The notes: generated by a model not told the origin, from the sequence alone. A stretch of 22,854 nucleotides of DNA from CAYLZN01 sp964387935 (GCA_964387935.1 CAYLZN010000059.1:1-22854); one strand, 5' to 3'. Positions 8,992-20,700 are shown, counted from the stretch's first letter. A program made the numbers and translations.

Positions 8992-9996
8992 TCAGCGCCA
9001 GGATCCGGTCCAGGTGCGCCAGAACTCCGCAGGGCCCAGCCCGAGTTCGTTCCACCACGCGTCGAGCATCGTCCGATCGCCGCGTAGCACGCCCTCGCGC
9101 GTGACGCCGTTCGGCGGCGGCACGAGCGACGCCAGCGTGTCGTGAACGCGCACGCGATCCTCGCCTGCCATGCGCGCCAGCAGATGCCACAGTGACAGCG
9201 CGTCGCGCGGACGGGCCGCAGCGAGCGCGGCGTCCAGCGCGCGGGCCCTCGGCTCGCCCGGGGCCCCGAAGTCCACGGCCTCGAGCGCCTCGACGAGCGC
9301 CCCGGGCGCATCCGCGAAGTACGGCGTGCCTGGCCCCCGGTCCTGGCGTGTCGCGGCCACGGCCTCGGCCGGCACCAGCGATCGCACGCCGCGATGCTCG
9401 AACCCGACCCAGCCCGCCTCCACCCGCAGCCGCCCCGACCCATCGTCCCGCACCTCGAGCGTGTAGCGGCATCCGAGGTCCACGGCCACGGCAGAGGGCG
9501 TGTCGACGATGAACTGGCCGGGTGGAGCCCAGATGAGGGCGTGCATGACCCCGCGCGCGATCGACAGGCGATGGGACGTGCGCCCGCTGTCGACGAGCTG
9601 CGCGCGCGTGCCCGGTTCGAGCTGCACCTCGCCGATCGCGCCCACCGCGAGGCGCGCGCGGCCGGTGCCCGTGTCGACCCACTCGCCTACGCCGAGCTGC
9701 GTCTCGTGGACGACGCGCGCATCCGCCCAGGAGGCGCCGTCGAGCCGCGCGAGCGTCCAGGCGTCGCCAACCGGCGTCGCGCGCCACCAGGTCCACGCGG
9801 CAGCGAAGGCCAGTACGAGGACCGCCGCGGCCGCCAGCGGCAGCCACGAGCGCACGAGGCGGTTGGGCTGCGGTCGCATGGCGGGCAGGTCCGGCGCGGG
9901 CGACTGGCTGCGCAGCGGCCGCAGCAGCGCTTCGAGTCGCTCCACGTCCGGGTCGGGGTCGCCCGTCCGATCCCAGAGATAGTGGTCGCCGCTCAC
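8992..9996 (-). CDS. FecR-domain membrane protein, probable anti-sigma factor for the adjacent ECF sigma
   Basis: Single-pass membrane protein of 334 aa. The cytoplasmic N-terminus (YLWDRTGDPDPDVERLEALL, residues 6-25) resembles short sigma-binding segments seen in proteins paired with ECF factors. One membrane helix follows (about 51-71), then a periplasmic FecR-like beta domain (about 85-205, with GVMHALIWAPPGQFIVDTP and VAVDLGCRYTLEV), and a helical C-terminal extension of about 120 residues that classical FecR lacks. I chose GTG at 9996 over longer options because it overlaps the sigma stop as GTGA, has GGGAG about 10 nt upstream, and marks where protein-like sequence begins. The role is inferred: it would hold the sigma factor until a periplasmic signal is sensed. 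Confidence 0.88.
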   Translation of the reverse strand: MSGDHYLWDRTGDPDPDVERLEALLRPLRSQSPAPDLPAMRPQPNRLVRSWLPLAAAAVLVLAFAAAWTWWRATPVGDAWTLARLDGASWADARVVHETQLGVGEWVDTGTGRARLAVGAIGEVQLEPGTRAQLVDSGRTSHRLSIARGVMHALIWAPPGQFIVDTPSAVAVDLGCRYTLEVRDDGSGRLRVEAGWVGFEHRGVRSLVPAEAVAATRQDRGPGTPYFADAPGALVEALEAVDFGAPGEPRARALDAALAAARPRDALSLWHLLARMAGEDRVRVHDTLASLVPPPNGVTREGVLRGDRTMLDAWWNELGLGPAEFWRTWTGSWR

Positions 9997-10559
9997 GGTC
10001 GTGATCTCCCTTCGAGCGCGTCGCGCAACAGGTGCATGCCGCGATGCAGGTTCACGCGGACCGAGCCGTGCGTCAGGCCCGTGCGCGCGGCGATCTCCGG
10101 GCCTGTCATCCCCTCGACCAGCCGCAGGACCAGCGTCTCGCGATAGGCCTCCGGCAGCGCGCGGATCGCGTCCAGCACGGCCAGCGCCTCGGCGTGTTGC
10201 GGCGTCGGTCCGGCCACGTCGGTCGTCAGGGCGTCCGTCTCCCGCTGGCGCCGGTAATGGTCCCGCGAACGGTTCCTGGCGATGGCTGCGAGCCATGGTC
10301 CGAAGGCCGCCGGATCGCGGAGCCCCTCGAGCCGGCGCATGGCAAGCATGAAGACGTCGTGAACGAGGTCGTCCACGTCCGCGCGCGGCACGCGGGCGAG
10401 GAGCACGCCGTGCACCATCGGTGCGAACCGGTCGTACAGCGCCCCGAACGCGGCGCGATCGCCGGCCCGGGCGCGCCGCACGAGCACGTCGTCGCCGGAC
10501 GGCCCGGCATCCCAGTCCAGGCCGGTCAGTGCGGGCATGGGGGGACTGTACTCGGTCAT
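9993..10559 (-). CDS. RNA polymerase sigma factor, ECF family
   Basis: 188-aa alternative sigma factor that should direct RNA polymerase to a small promoter set in response to an envelope signal. Region 2 (about residues 36-105) is clear: LYDRFAPMVHGVLLARV, DVDDLVHDVF, and PWLAAIARNRSRDHYRRQ for -10 recognition. Region 4 (about 127-182) has the ALPEAYRETLVLRLVEGMT helix and a helix-turn-helix (GPEIAARTGLTHGSVRVNLHR) for -35 binding. The ATG at 10559 gives an N-terminal extension (MTEYSPPMPAL); the ATG at residue 8 is an alternative, and neither has a convincing ribosome site. It overlaps the FecR-like gene by 4 nt. Its upstream DNA shares a sequence block with two other genes here, possibly its own target promoter. 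Confidence 0.94.
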   Translation of the reverse strand: MTEYSPPMPALTGLDWDAGPSGDDVLVRRARAGDRAAFGALYDRFAPMVHGVLLARVPRADVDDLVHDVFMLAMRRLEGLRDPAAFGPWLAAIARNRSRDHYRRQRETDALTTDVAGPTPQHAEALAVLDAIRALPEAYRETLVLRLVEGMTGPEIAARTGLTHGSVRVNLHRGMHLLRDALEGRSRP

Positions 10560-10604
10560 CGGTCGTCGGTGCTTGTCTCGGGAATAGACGCGCAGGGCGG
10601 GGAG

Positions 10605-10629
10605 AGTGTTAGCCCTGATCGGACAGAAC
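10605..10629 (-). promoter_or_regulatory. conserved upstream block (TTAGC type) before the ECF sigma gene
   Basis: On the - strand it reads CTGTCCGATCAGGGC then TAACACT, 46 nt before the ATG at 10559. The S9-M1 gene has TTGTCACATCAGGGC then TATCAT at the same distance. The ATCAGGGCTA core is identical in both. Autoregulation by the ECF factor is a possibility, not shown. Confidence 0.42.
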
Positions 10630-10664
10630 GGCGGGCGGCGATCGGCGGGCGACCAGCGGCCTGA
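10630..10664 (+). repeat. heptad array, five GGCNNNN-type units
   Basis: The units are GGCGGGC, GGCGATC, GGCGGGC, GACCAGC and GGCCTGA. The array lies directly upstream of the TTAGC block of the ECF sigma gene. It resembles the array at 7507-7541, including the order GAC/GGC-CAGC-GGC at its end. A 6-bp hairpin (CTCACT-GGG-AGTGAG, 10700-10714) lies between it and the next repeat. Confidence 0.6.
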
Positions 10665-10715
10665 AGGGCTGAACCGTTGTTTCCATCGCGAACCGTCACC
10701 TCACTGGGAGTGAGA

Positions 10716-10803
10716 TTGCGGATCGACGGGTCTTGAAGACTCGCGCCGAACTGGCCGCGCGCCGTGCGCCGCAGGCCGCAAGCCGATTGGTGGATTGAGG
10801 TTA
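10716..10803 (-). repeat. three-copy composite intergenic repeat, copy 2
   Basis: Read on the - strand: left flank CTCAATCCACCAATC, five heptads (GGCTTGC, GGCCTGC, GGCGCAC, GGCGCGC, GGCCAGT; 10750-10784), then GGCGCGAGTCTTCAAGA and CCCGTCGATCCG. Copy 1 agrees throughout with a few substitutions. It points away from the next array at 10806, and the two together make an inverted repeat. Confidence 0.75.
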
Positions 10804-10805
10804 GC

Positions 10806-10854
10806 GGCCTGCGGCGCGCGGCTGGCGGCGACAGGCCGGGGGCCGGGGGCAAGG
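10806..10854 (+). repeat. heptad array, seven GGCNNNN units
   Basis: The units are GGCCTGC, GGCGCGC, GGCTGGC, GGCGACA, GGCCGGG, GGCCGGG and GGCAAGG. The first units form an 18-bp direct repeat with 11038-11055. The 14 bases 10804-10817 are the exact inverse of 10766-10779, leaving a 24-nt loop. Confidence 0.7.
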
Positions 10855-10897
10855 CTGCGGGTGGGCCGAGCTCGGAGCAGGCCGCGCGAGCGTCAGT

Positions 10898-10984
10898 CGA
10901 CAAACGGCTCCGCAGGCGCCAACTGGCGTGGGGCTGGGCCCCCACGCCGTGACGGCCGCACCTCGCCGGAGGTGCCGTTTGTCG
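10898..10984. other. strongly folded segment: outer stem with two inner hairpins
   Basis: An 11-bp perfect outer stem pairs CGACAAACGGC (10898-10908) with GCCGTTTGTCG (10974-10984). Inside are GGCGTGGGG/CCCCACGCC (10925-10933 with 10940-10948) and GCACCTC/GAGGTGC with a 4-nt GCCG loop (10958-10975; its last two bases overlap the outer stem). The segment sits between 18-bp direct repeats (10805-10822, 11038-11055). No U-run follows, so it is not a standard terminator. It could be a structured RNA, a small non-autonomous element, or a dispersed palindromic repeat. Confidence 0.55.
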
Positions 10985-11038
10985 GCGTGCGGAGCGCGAG
11001 GCCCGGCCGGAGGCTCGACCCCGGCGCGCGGCATCACC

Positions 11039-11066
11039 GGCCTGCGGCGCGCGGCGCACGGCTGAC
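11039..11066 (+). repeat. heptad array, four GGCNNNN units
   Basis: The units are GGCCTGC, GGCGCGC, GGCGCAC and GGCTGAC. It ends 7 nt from the stop codon of the 902-aa BNR gene and shares 18 bp with the array at 10806. Confidence 0.65.
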
Positions 11067-11073
11067 GCAGAGC

Positions 11074-13782
11074 CTACTGACAGAACAAGGAGGCGGCTTT
11101 CCTGATCACGCCGCGCCCGAAGGTGAATGCCGTCACGCCGCACGGGTCCACCTCGATCTTCGTCACGGGCACCCGCGGCATGCCCTTCTCGGGCGGCGCA
11201 AGCGCCCACGTGGCGGCGTTGTCGTGGCTGATCCACAAACCGAGATCCGTCCCCACGTATATCGAACTGCTGCCGGCCAGTCCGAGCGCGACCGTCAGGT
11301 GGGGGATGTCGACCGGCGGCCCGACGTTCTGCCAGATCGGCGCGGCGCTCGTGGCCGACGAGGTCCTGAACAGGTGTCCAGGCTGTCCTGGCGTTCCAGC
11401 GTCGATGCCCGACAACGTGACGTAGAGCGTCGAGGCTGAAGTGGGCGAGAACGCCAGGCCCGTCACCGCCCGATCGGGAACCGCGTTGCCGGCGTCGAGA
11501 TCCTGCCAGTGCGCGCCCCCGTCGGTCGTCAGGCGGAGCAGACCCTTGTCCGAGCCATAGGCATAGGTGAGACAGTTCGGATCCGAGGGCGCGACGGCCA
11601 CGGCGTTCACGATGTCGACAAACGCGTTGTCGAGCGAGCCCAGCGGCGAGCTGATCGCGCTGAACGCGATCGTCTTGGCTGTCGGCGCCGAGAAGAAGTT
11701 GGTCGATCGCCAGACGCGTTTGGCGCCCACGAGAACGAGGTTGCCGTTTGCGGCGCATCGGGCCGCGGGCACCCAGAAGGGCGAGGCTTTGTCGGTGATG
11801 TCGAAGCCCGTCCCCTGGAACGGGCCTGCGTCCGAGAGACCGCGCACGAGATTCACCCATTGGAGCGACGAGAACCACTGCTGCGGCACATCGCCGGCCA
11901 GGGCTGCCATGCCATCACCGCCGTACATCAGGGACCACGAGGCTGGTGGTCCCGGCTTGCGGACCAGGATCCCGTTGTCCTGGGCGCCACCGAGCAGGTG
12001 ACCCGCACTGTCGCTCGCCCTGGCGCCCGCCCAGAACTGGGTGATCGACAGGTTCGTGTTGTGATTCGTCCAGAACGGCTCGTCGGGGCCCTGACTGTAG
12101 ACACCCCCGTCGTTTCCCACGAGGAGACGAGGGCCGGTCCACGCGAGTGCACGCTGGTCGCCATGGATCTTCCCGCTCACCGCCGTCCAGAGGCCGTTCG
12201 CGAATCGCCACAGCTCGATGCCGGTGGCGAAGACGATCCCCGGATCGACCGGATCGACGATGATCTGGTGAGTGCTCATGCCGACGAAGTAGCCCCGGAC
12301 ATACGCGCCCTTGGACCCCAGCGACTCCAGCCCGGTGACCGGGATCTTGCTCCATGTGGGTTGCGGGGCCCACGCATTGTCGGACCGGAACAGGCCGATC
12401 AGCAGGTCGTACTCATTGCCGCCGCCACGAACGCTGACGTACACCGTGTCGGGCTGCGAAGGCGCCACTGCCAACTTGATCTCGCTCGCCTCGTGTGGCG
12501 GCATGTTCCACGGTCCCGCGATCTTCTCCCAGCTCACGCCGCCGTCGAGCGTGCGGAATATGCCACTCGGCCCGAGTCCAAAGAGGTCGGAGCGCAGGCC
12601 CGCATACCGCCACCCGAACGCCGAGGGATGCACCACCACGTCGGTGGCGTGACCCTGGAGCTGCAGATCCCAGGTGACGCCTGCGTCGCCGGACTCGTAG
12701 ATCCCCGCGGGTGAGGCCGGCTCGGGCGCCAGGCCCTCCAGGATCGGCCCAAGGCGGTCCAGCGCGGCGACAACCAGCCTGTCCGGGTCCGAGGGGGAGA
12801 CCCGAATCGCGGCAGGAGTCAGTTCCTCCAGGGTGCCCGTGCCCACGAGCGTCCACGTCGCGCCGCCATCGCTCGACCGCAGGATGCCCTGGCCGGGGTA
12901 CGTGCCTCCATGCGGGTCGTATTCTCCCGTCCCGGCATAGACGCGGGTCGGGTGAGCCGGTGCGAAGGCAATCGCCGACATGGCCAGCGTCGGCTGCGCG
13001 TCTGTTCTCGCGAGCCAGGTCTGCCCGCCATCGAAGGTCTCCCAGACGCCGCCGGTGGCGGCGCCAATGAGCCAGTGCAGCGCGTTCGAGGGATCCGCGG
13101 CGACGGCGTCAACGCGTCCCGACCATCGTTTGTCGCCCGATTCAATCGGGGCGGGTCCGAGATTCACCCACACGTCGGGATCGAGCCGTGCGACACCGAT
13201 CTGACGAATGGCGCTCGTGAGCGAGCCCTTCCACTGACCTCTCAGGGGGTAGGCGCGAGCACCGAGGATCGTGCGCGCCCGCTGGCGCCAGAGGGCGTGT
13301 CGATCGAGCGGCACGCAGTCGTTCAGGCGCCCGTCACGTCGGAACTCCGCGCACTGCGCGAGCGCACCACTCACGCGCGTCGCCCCACGCAGGTCGGGGG
13401 TGCGCAATTCGCCGGCAAGCGTCGAACAGGTCGCTCCGTCGATGGCCGCCACGAGTTGCGATCCGCGCGGGAGGCTCCGGCACGACGTCCACCGGGCGAC
13501 CAGGCGTGTGTTGCCCCTCGGGTCCAGCGAGAGGCGCACCGGCACCGGCCCGCACCACGGATCCAGTGAGGCGCGCCCCTCGAACAGGCTCACGGACTTG
13601 ATCGGGCCGGTGCGCGACCGCGTATCGGCATCGGCGGCCAGGAGGAACCGGCCCGTGGTGCACAGCGTGACGGCCGGCGACTCCCGCGTGCCCTGGGACA
13701 CGACCGTGGCGGCAGCCGCCACAGCGGTCGCCACTGTCAGCACCAGGACGACGCGCCGGACGTATCGACCAGAGATCATCAC
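11074..13782 (-). CDS. secreted BNR/Asp-box beta-propeller protein (second, VPS10-like)
   Basis: Exported protein of 902 aa. A signal-peptide-like N-terminus (RRVVLVLTVATAVAAAATVV) precedes a Cys-containing domain of about 170 residues with no family I recognise. From about residue 205 (VWVNLGPAPIESGDKRWSGR) a BNR propeller begins. Its Asp-box-like repeats include ETFDGGQTW (about 245), RSSDGGATW, ESGDAGVTW, RTLDGGVSW, LTTDGGAHW and a degenerate ISHDNAATW (about 855). No catalytic residues are evident; a binding or structural role outside the cell is plausible. The start is GTG 13782 or ATG 13779, both overlapping the stop of the upstream unknown gene (GTGATG), so the two are translationally coupled. 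It differs from the 1063-aa BNR protein in its N-terminal Cys domain and in lacking the helical tail. Confidence 0.9.
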   Translation of the reverse strand: MMISGRYVRRVVLVLTVATAVAAAATVVSQGTRESPAVTLCTTGRFLLAADADTRSRTGPIKSVSLFEGRASLDPWCGPVPVRLSLDPRGNTRLVARWTSCRSLPRGSQLVAAIDGATCSTLAGELRTPDLRGATRVSGALAQCAEFRRDGRLNDCVPLDRHALWRQRARTILGARAYPLRGQWKGSLTSAIRQIGVARLDPDVWVNLGPAPIESGDKRWSGRVDAVAADPSNALHWLIGAATGGVWETFDGGQTWLARTDAQPTLAMSAIAFAPAHPTRVYAGTGEYDPHGGTYPGQGILRSSDGGATWTLVGTGTLEELTPAAIRVSPSDPDRLVVAALDRLGPILEGLAPEPASPAGIYESGDAGVTWDLQLQGHATDVVVHPSAFGWRYAGLRSDLFGLGPSGIFRTLDGGVSWEKIAGPWNMPPHEASEIKLAVAPSQPDTVYVSVRGGGNEYDLLIGLFRSDNAWAPQPTWSKIPVTGLESLGSKGAYVRGYFVGMSTHQIIVDPVDPGIVFATGIELWRFANGLWTAVSGKIHGDQRALAWTGPRLLVGNDGGVYSQGPDEPFWTNHNTNLSITQFWAGARASDSAGHLLGGAQDNGILVRKPGPPASWSLMYGGDGMAALAGDVPQQWFSSLQWVNLVRGLSDAGPFQGTGFDITDKASPFWVPAARCAANGNLVLVGAKRVWRSTNFFSAPTAKTIAFSAISSPLGSLDNAFVDIVNAVAVAPSDPNCLTYAYGSDKGLLRLTTDGGAHWQDLDAGNAVPDRAVTGLAFSPTSASTLYVTLSGIDAGTPGQPGHLFRTSSATSAAPIWQNVGPPVDIPHLTVALGLAGSSSIYVGTDLGLWISHDNAATWALAPPEKGMPRVPVTKIEVDPCGVTAFTFGRGVIRKAASLFCQ

Positions 13783-14750
13783 CTGTCTGGCTGATCCGGA
13801 TCGTCGCGGACTTCACCTGCCAGCGCGCGAATGGCCAGATCCACCAGCGAGAGGACGATCTGGCGCTCATCCTCGCGCGTCCCGCGGACGTCGACGATCC
13901 AATCCTCGCCCTCGCCATCGACAACGGAACGGATTCGTTCGAGGGTGAGGCGCGCCGCGCGGATCCGCCCGGCCTCAGCGAGGGTCTGCACGCTCGCGAA
14001 CCGCGACATCAACGTGCTCCGACGTCGCTCCGCCACGGGAAACGGGCCGGGCACGGGCACGAACTGGACGAACGTCTCTGCATACTTGGACAACGGGATG
14101 ACCTCCACCGGGCCGATGTGCGGGGTCCGCGTCTCGACCGAGAGGAGCCCGCCAGGGCCACCACCATCCACCTTGACCTTGGCCTGCGACGAGATGGGAA
14201 ACTGATACGACACGAGCCCGAACGCAAGCGTCCTGTCTCCGTTCCCCGGTGCCGACCCGACGCACACCGGGTTCTCGAAGTAGAACCAGATGATGGAGTC
14301 CCACTTCTCGGCGGCCGTCGGGGACCGGCTTCCCGGCGGCCCGTTCACGATGTAGAGACGGTCGCCGGCGGCGCCGTTGCCGTCCAGGTCCAACGTCGGC
14401 GTCGGCCATCCCGTCTTGAGCGACAGGGCGTCCACACAGGGAGTGCTGACGATGCCGTACGCCTGTGACAGGTCGAGGCGATACTCGTAGCCCGTCAGAC
14501 CTGCCGCCGGGGAACCCGGCGCGGCTTCGAACGTTCGCACCTCGAGTCGCCCTTCACCAGCCGCGCCAGGCACCGTGAACGTCTGGATCGTCGTCGTGGA
14601 CGGGACGGGCGTGCACGAGGGACTGAACAGGCACCTGATGTGCTCAGCAGCAGTGGGCACGAGCGGAAGATCGACGTGCTCGGCACGCGCCGTTGGTGCC
14701 ACACACGTCGCCAGGGCAACGGCAAGGGTGAGGGTCCAAGTGGGTCGCAT
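13779..14750 (-). CDS. secreted protein of unknown function, operon partner of the 902-aa BNR protein
   Basis: 323-aa exported protein with a signal peptide cleaved probably after ARA (residue 23). The mature N-terminus has a Cys pair (C40 and C46, in RCLFSPSC) and two further cysteines (VSTPCVDAL and NPVCVGSA), so disulfides are likely. A central beta-rich part includes LTGYEYRLDLSQAYG, DLDGNGAAGDRLYIV and WDSIIWFYFENP. The C-terminal 80 residues look helical (TLMSRFASVQTLAEAGRIRA). I recognise no family. GGAGG about 8 nt upstream supports the ATG at 14750. The stop overlaps the BNR start, so both proteins are probably made together and may act on the same surface structure. Confidence 0.87.
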   Translation of the reverse strand: MRPTWTLTLAVALATCVAPTARAEHVDLPLVPTAAEHIRCLFSPSCTPVPSTTTIQTFTVPGAAGEGRLEVRTFEAAPGSPAAGLTGYEYRLDLSQAYGIVSTPCVDALSLKTGWPTPTLDLDGNGAAGDRLYIVNGPPGSRSPTAAEKWDSIIWFYFENPVCVGSAPGNGDRTLAFGLVSYQFPISSQAKVKVDGGGPGGLLSVETRTPHIGPVEVIPLSKYAETFVQFVPVPGPFPVAERRRSTLMSRFASVQTLAEAGRIRAARLTLERIRSVVDGEGEDWIVDVRGTREDERQIVLSLVDLAIRALAGEVRDDPDQPDR

Positions 14751-14826
14751 CGCAACCTCCGCTCCTGACGTTAGACGACGAGCTGGACTTGAACCTCATA
14801 GTGTACGTGTTGGGAGCGAAGCTGCC

Positions 14827-14842
14827 TATGACACTGATCATA
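14827..14842. promoter_or_regulatory. AT-rich inverted repeat upstream of the 323-aa secreted protein gene
   Basis: TATGA-CACTGA-TCATA, 16 nt, lies in an otherwise GC-rich gap about 77 nt before the gene. On the - strand it contains TATGAT, a 5/6 match to a -10 box, but no good -35 is seen. It could be an operator or promoter. Confidence 0.3.
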
Positions 14843-14907
14843 TCGGCACTGGCTCACCATCACATGGCGGGCGGTCTGTGACGAAAGCGCACATGGGCGC
14901 GCAAGAG

Positions 14908-14934
14908 CCGTACGCCGCCGTACGCCGTACGCCG

Positions 14935-14936
<2 letters not shown>
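14908..14936 (-). repeat. heptad array of GGCGTAC units abutting the kinase stop codon
   Basis: On the - strand, the TGA of the kinase gene runs straight into two GGCGTAC units, an extra GGC, and a third GGCGTAC (complement of 14910-14916, 14920-14926 and 14927-14933). Unlike the other arrays the unit is almost perfect. The rest of the 184-bp gap (14751-14934) holds only the AT-rich inverted repeat. Confidence 0.65.
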
Positions 14937-17670
<2,734 letters not shown>

Positions 17671-17677
17671 TGCCGGG

Positions 17678-17683
17678 ATTATA
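17678..17683 (-). promoter_or_regulatory. TATAAT -10 box placed for a leaderless kinase mRNA
   Basis: A perfect TATAAT on the - strand ends 7 nt before the kinase ATG, so transcription would start at or next to the A of the start codon. No Shine-Dalgarno sequence is present. The -35 is weak (ATGACG, spacing about 15). Confidence 0.55.
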
Positions 17684-17717
17684 TGCCGTGGGCCCCGGCG
17701 TCATCGGCCGAGAGCAC

Positions 17718-20700
17718 CTACTGCTTGCTGACGGTCACGTAATACAGATCGGTCGCCACGTCGAACTCGTCTCTCGTCAGCGTCGTCGTCATCGTCTGCC
17801 ATTCGGTGGTCGGGCGGAGCAGGTCCCAGCGGCCCTTCAGCCCGGCCCTGATCGGCATGGCGAAGCCTTCAACAGCGGCGTTCCATCGGTACGCGACCTG
17901 CCCGCCGTCCTGGAACTGCAGGTCGAGCATCGGGACCCGCGGCTGGCGCAGGTACTGATCGAACAGGGGCTTCAGGTCCTGCTTCGTCCCGCGGCTGAAA
18001 TACTCCACGACCTCGTCGGTCGACACGGCGCGATACTTGAACCGCTCGTAGAACCCGCGGATCAGTGGCCACCAGCGGGTGTCGTCCCCGACGACGCTGC
18101 GCAGTGTGTGAAGGAACAGCGCCCCCTTGAAGTACTGGTCGCCAGGCGGCGTGCGATTGATGCCCGCTGGCGGGACGATGGGTTCCTGATTGCGGACCTT
18201 CGACTTGTAGCCGTTCAGGTACTTGACGGCGTCCTCGTAGCCGAACACATGCTCCACGTAGAGGGCCTCCAGGTACGTCGCCCACCCCTCGTGGACCCAC
18301 ATGTCGGACAGATCGGCGTCGGTGACCGCGTTGCCGAACCACTCGTGGGCGCTCTCGTGGATGATGATGAAGTCGAACTTCAGGCTGACACCGACCCCCG
18401 TCCAGTCCCGCTCGAGATAGCCGTTGGCGAACCGGTTGCCATAGGTCACGGCGCTCTGGTGCTCCATGCCCGAGTAGGGCACCTCGATCAGCTTGAAGCC
18501 GTCCTTCTCGAACGGATAGCGGCCGAAGTACTTCTCGAAGGCCTCGATCATCGACCGCGCCTGGGCGAACTGCGTGCGTGCCTTCTCGAGGTTCTCGGGC
18601 AGGACGTAGAAGTCGAGCGTGTGGCCGTTCGCCGTGTCGGTGAAGTGGACGTAGTGGCCGATGTTCAGCGACACGCTGTAGTTGTTGATCGGGTACTGGA
18701 TCAGCCAGTCCCAGCGCGTGTACCCGTCGCCCAGGTCCGTCTTGCCCAGGAACTTCCCGTTGGACACGTCCACCAGGTCGTTCGGGATGGACACGCTGAG
18801 GCGCATGTGCTCCACCTCGTCGCGGAGCTGGTCCTTGTTCGGCCACCAGGCGCTCGCGCCGATGCCCTGGCAGGCCGTGGTGATCCAGTGACGGCCGGCG
18901 GGATCCTTGCGGAACGCCAGGCCGCCGAACCGCCCGACCTCCTTCGGGTGGCCTGAGTAGTGCACGTCGATCGCGTACTCACGGCCCTTGCGCAGCGTCC
19001 TGGGGAAGTCGACGAACAGCGCGCCGGAATCGCGCTCGTACTTCAGCGGCGTCGTCCCCTGCACGACCCGGTCGACACCCAGCGCCTCCGTCAGATCGAG
19101 CTGGATCCGGGTGGCATCCGCCAGCATCCGGAACCTGATCGTGTTTCGCCCGCTGATGAACTTCTCCTCGGGATCGACACGGACGTCGAGCTGGTACGAC
19201 AGCAGGTCGTTGTTCGCGCGGTACGGACCGTAGCCTCCCCGCAGGAGGTCGGCTTTCGTCGGTTCACGCGGCGGCGCAGGAGGCTGCGGTCCTCGCATCT
19301 GGTACTCGCGCGGCGGCTCCTCTCCCTTGAGCCACTTCACGAAGTAGTCCCAGCGGCGCCGCATCATGTAGGCGGAGGCCTCGCCGTACCCGTGGTCCTG
19401 GTTCGGCAGCATGAGCAGGTCGAAGTCCTTGTTCGCCTTGACGAGCGCATCGACGACGAGGAGGGTCTGAGACGGCGGCACGTTGGTGTCCATCGTGCCG
19501 TGCGCCAGCAGAAGGCGCCCTCTCAGGTTCCCGGCGAGGAGCTGGTTGGCCTCGGCTTCGTAGCTGTCGCGCCCGTCCGCGTCTCGCGTCAGCGGGCCCT
19601 GATAGCGCTCGCCCCAGTCGTCCTCGTTGAGTCGCTGGTCGTGGTTGCCGGACTCCGCGATGCCCACCTTGAAGAAGTCCGGGAAGCGGAACATCGCCGT
19701 CGTGGTCGCAAACCCGCCCCCGGAATGACCCCAGATGCCTGCACGTTCGAGGTCGATCCAGGGGAAGCGCGCCGCCAGCTCCTTCATGCCGGCAATCTGA
19801 TCGGGAATCGTGTTGTCGCGACCCATGGCCCCGTAGTAGGCGTCCTGGAAGCCCTTCGACCGTCCGGGCGTCCCCATGCCGTCGATCGTGACGACGATGA
19901 ACCCGAGTTCGGCCAGGGCCTGCCGATCGCTCCGGGCGGCGGCGAAGGCGCGACTGCCCGTGCTCCCGGTCTGCGGGCCGGGATAGACGTGGTTGACGAT
20001 GGGGTACTTGCGCGTCGCGTCGAAGCGCGTGGGGCGGAACAGCAGGCCGTAGAGGTCGGTCGTGCCGTCGCGGGCCTTCACGCGGATCGGCATCGGCGGC
20101 TGCCACCCGGCGGCGAGCAGGCGCGTGATGTCGGCCTTCTCGAGCATCATCAGGAACCTGCCGTCGGCGTCCCGCAGCGTGGCCGCCGGTTCGGCGTCCG
20201 GTCTCGATGATGTATCGACGATGAAGCGGCGCGAGGGGGAGAGCTGGATCGTGTGGTCCCCGGACGTGGGCGTGAGCCGCGTGTACCCCGTGCCGTCGAG
20301 GCCAATCCGGTAGGCATGACGGAAGTACGGGTCCTCGCCGGCCTCACGACCCTGGGCCTGGAACCAGATCGTCCGCGTCGGCTCGTCGACGCGAATGAGC
20401 TGCATGACCGGGCCCTCGCCGGAGGTGATCTGACGCTTCAGCGCGCCGGTGCCGAGGTCGTGCAGGTAGAGGTGGCCCCAGCCGTCGCGCTCGGAGTACC
20501 AGAGGAACTCGTTGGAGGACCACAGGACCTGGCACCCGATGCGCGACTCGTACTGCGTCGCGACCGTCTCTTCCATGACCGTGCGCACGGCGCCGGTGCC
20601 GGCGTCGGCGATGCGCAGGACGGCCTGCTTGTGGTCGCGGGACGTGGAGATGAACGCCAGCCTGCCGGCATCCGGACTCCACTGCCAGTCGGTCACGTTC

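Noticed and set aside
9997..10296. A longer N-terminus for the FecR-like protein
   Set aside because: The upstream codons overlap the sigma gene out of frame and give Arg/Gly-rich sequence; GTG 9996 has a ribosome site and a 4-nt overlap.
10898..10984. Integron attC site or tRNA-like cloverleaf
   Set aside because: There are no attC core sites, no integrase nearby, no anticodon arm and no CCA or T-loop sequence; only generic stems are present.
10556..11878. A 440-aa open frame on the - strand spanning the repeat-filled gap
   Set aside because: It runs out of frame through the BNR gene and through heptad arrays; the translation is low-complexity and has no start signal.
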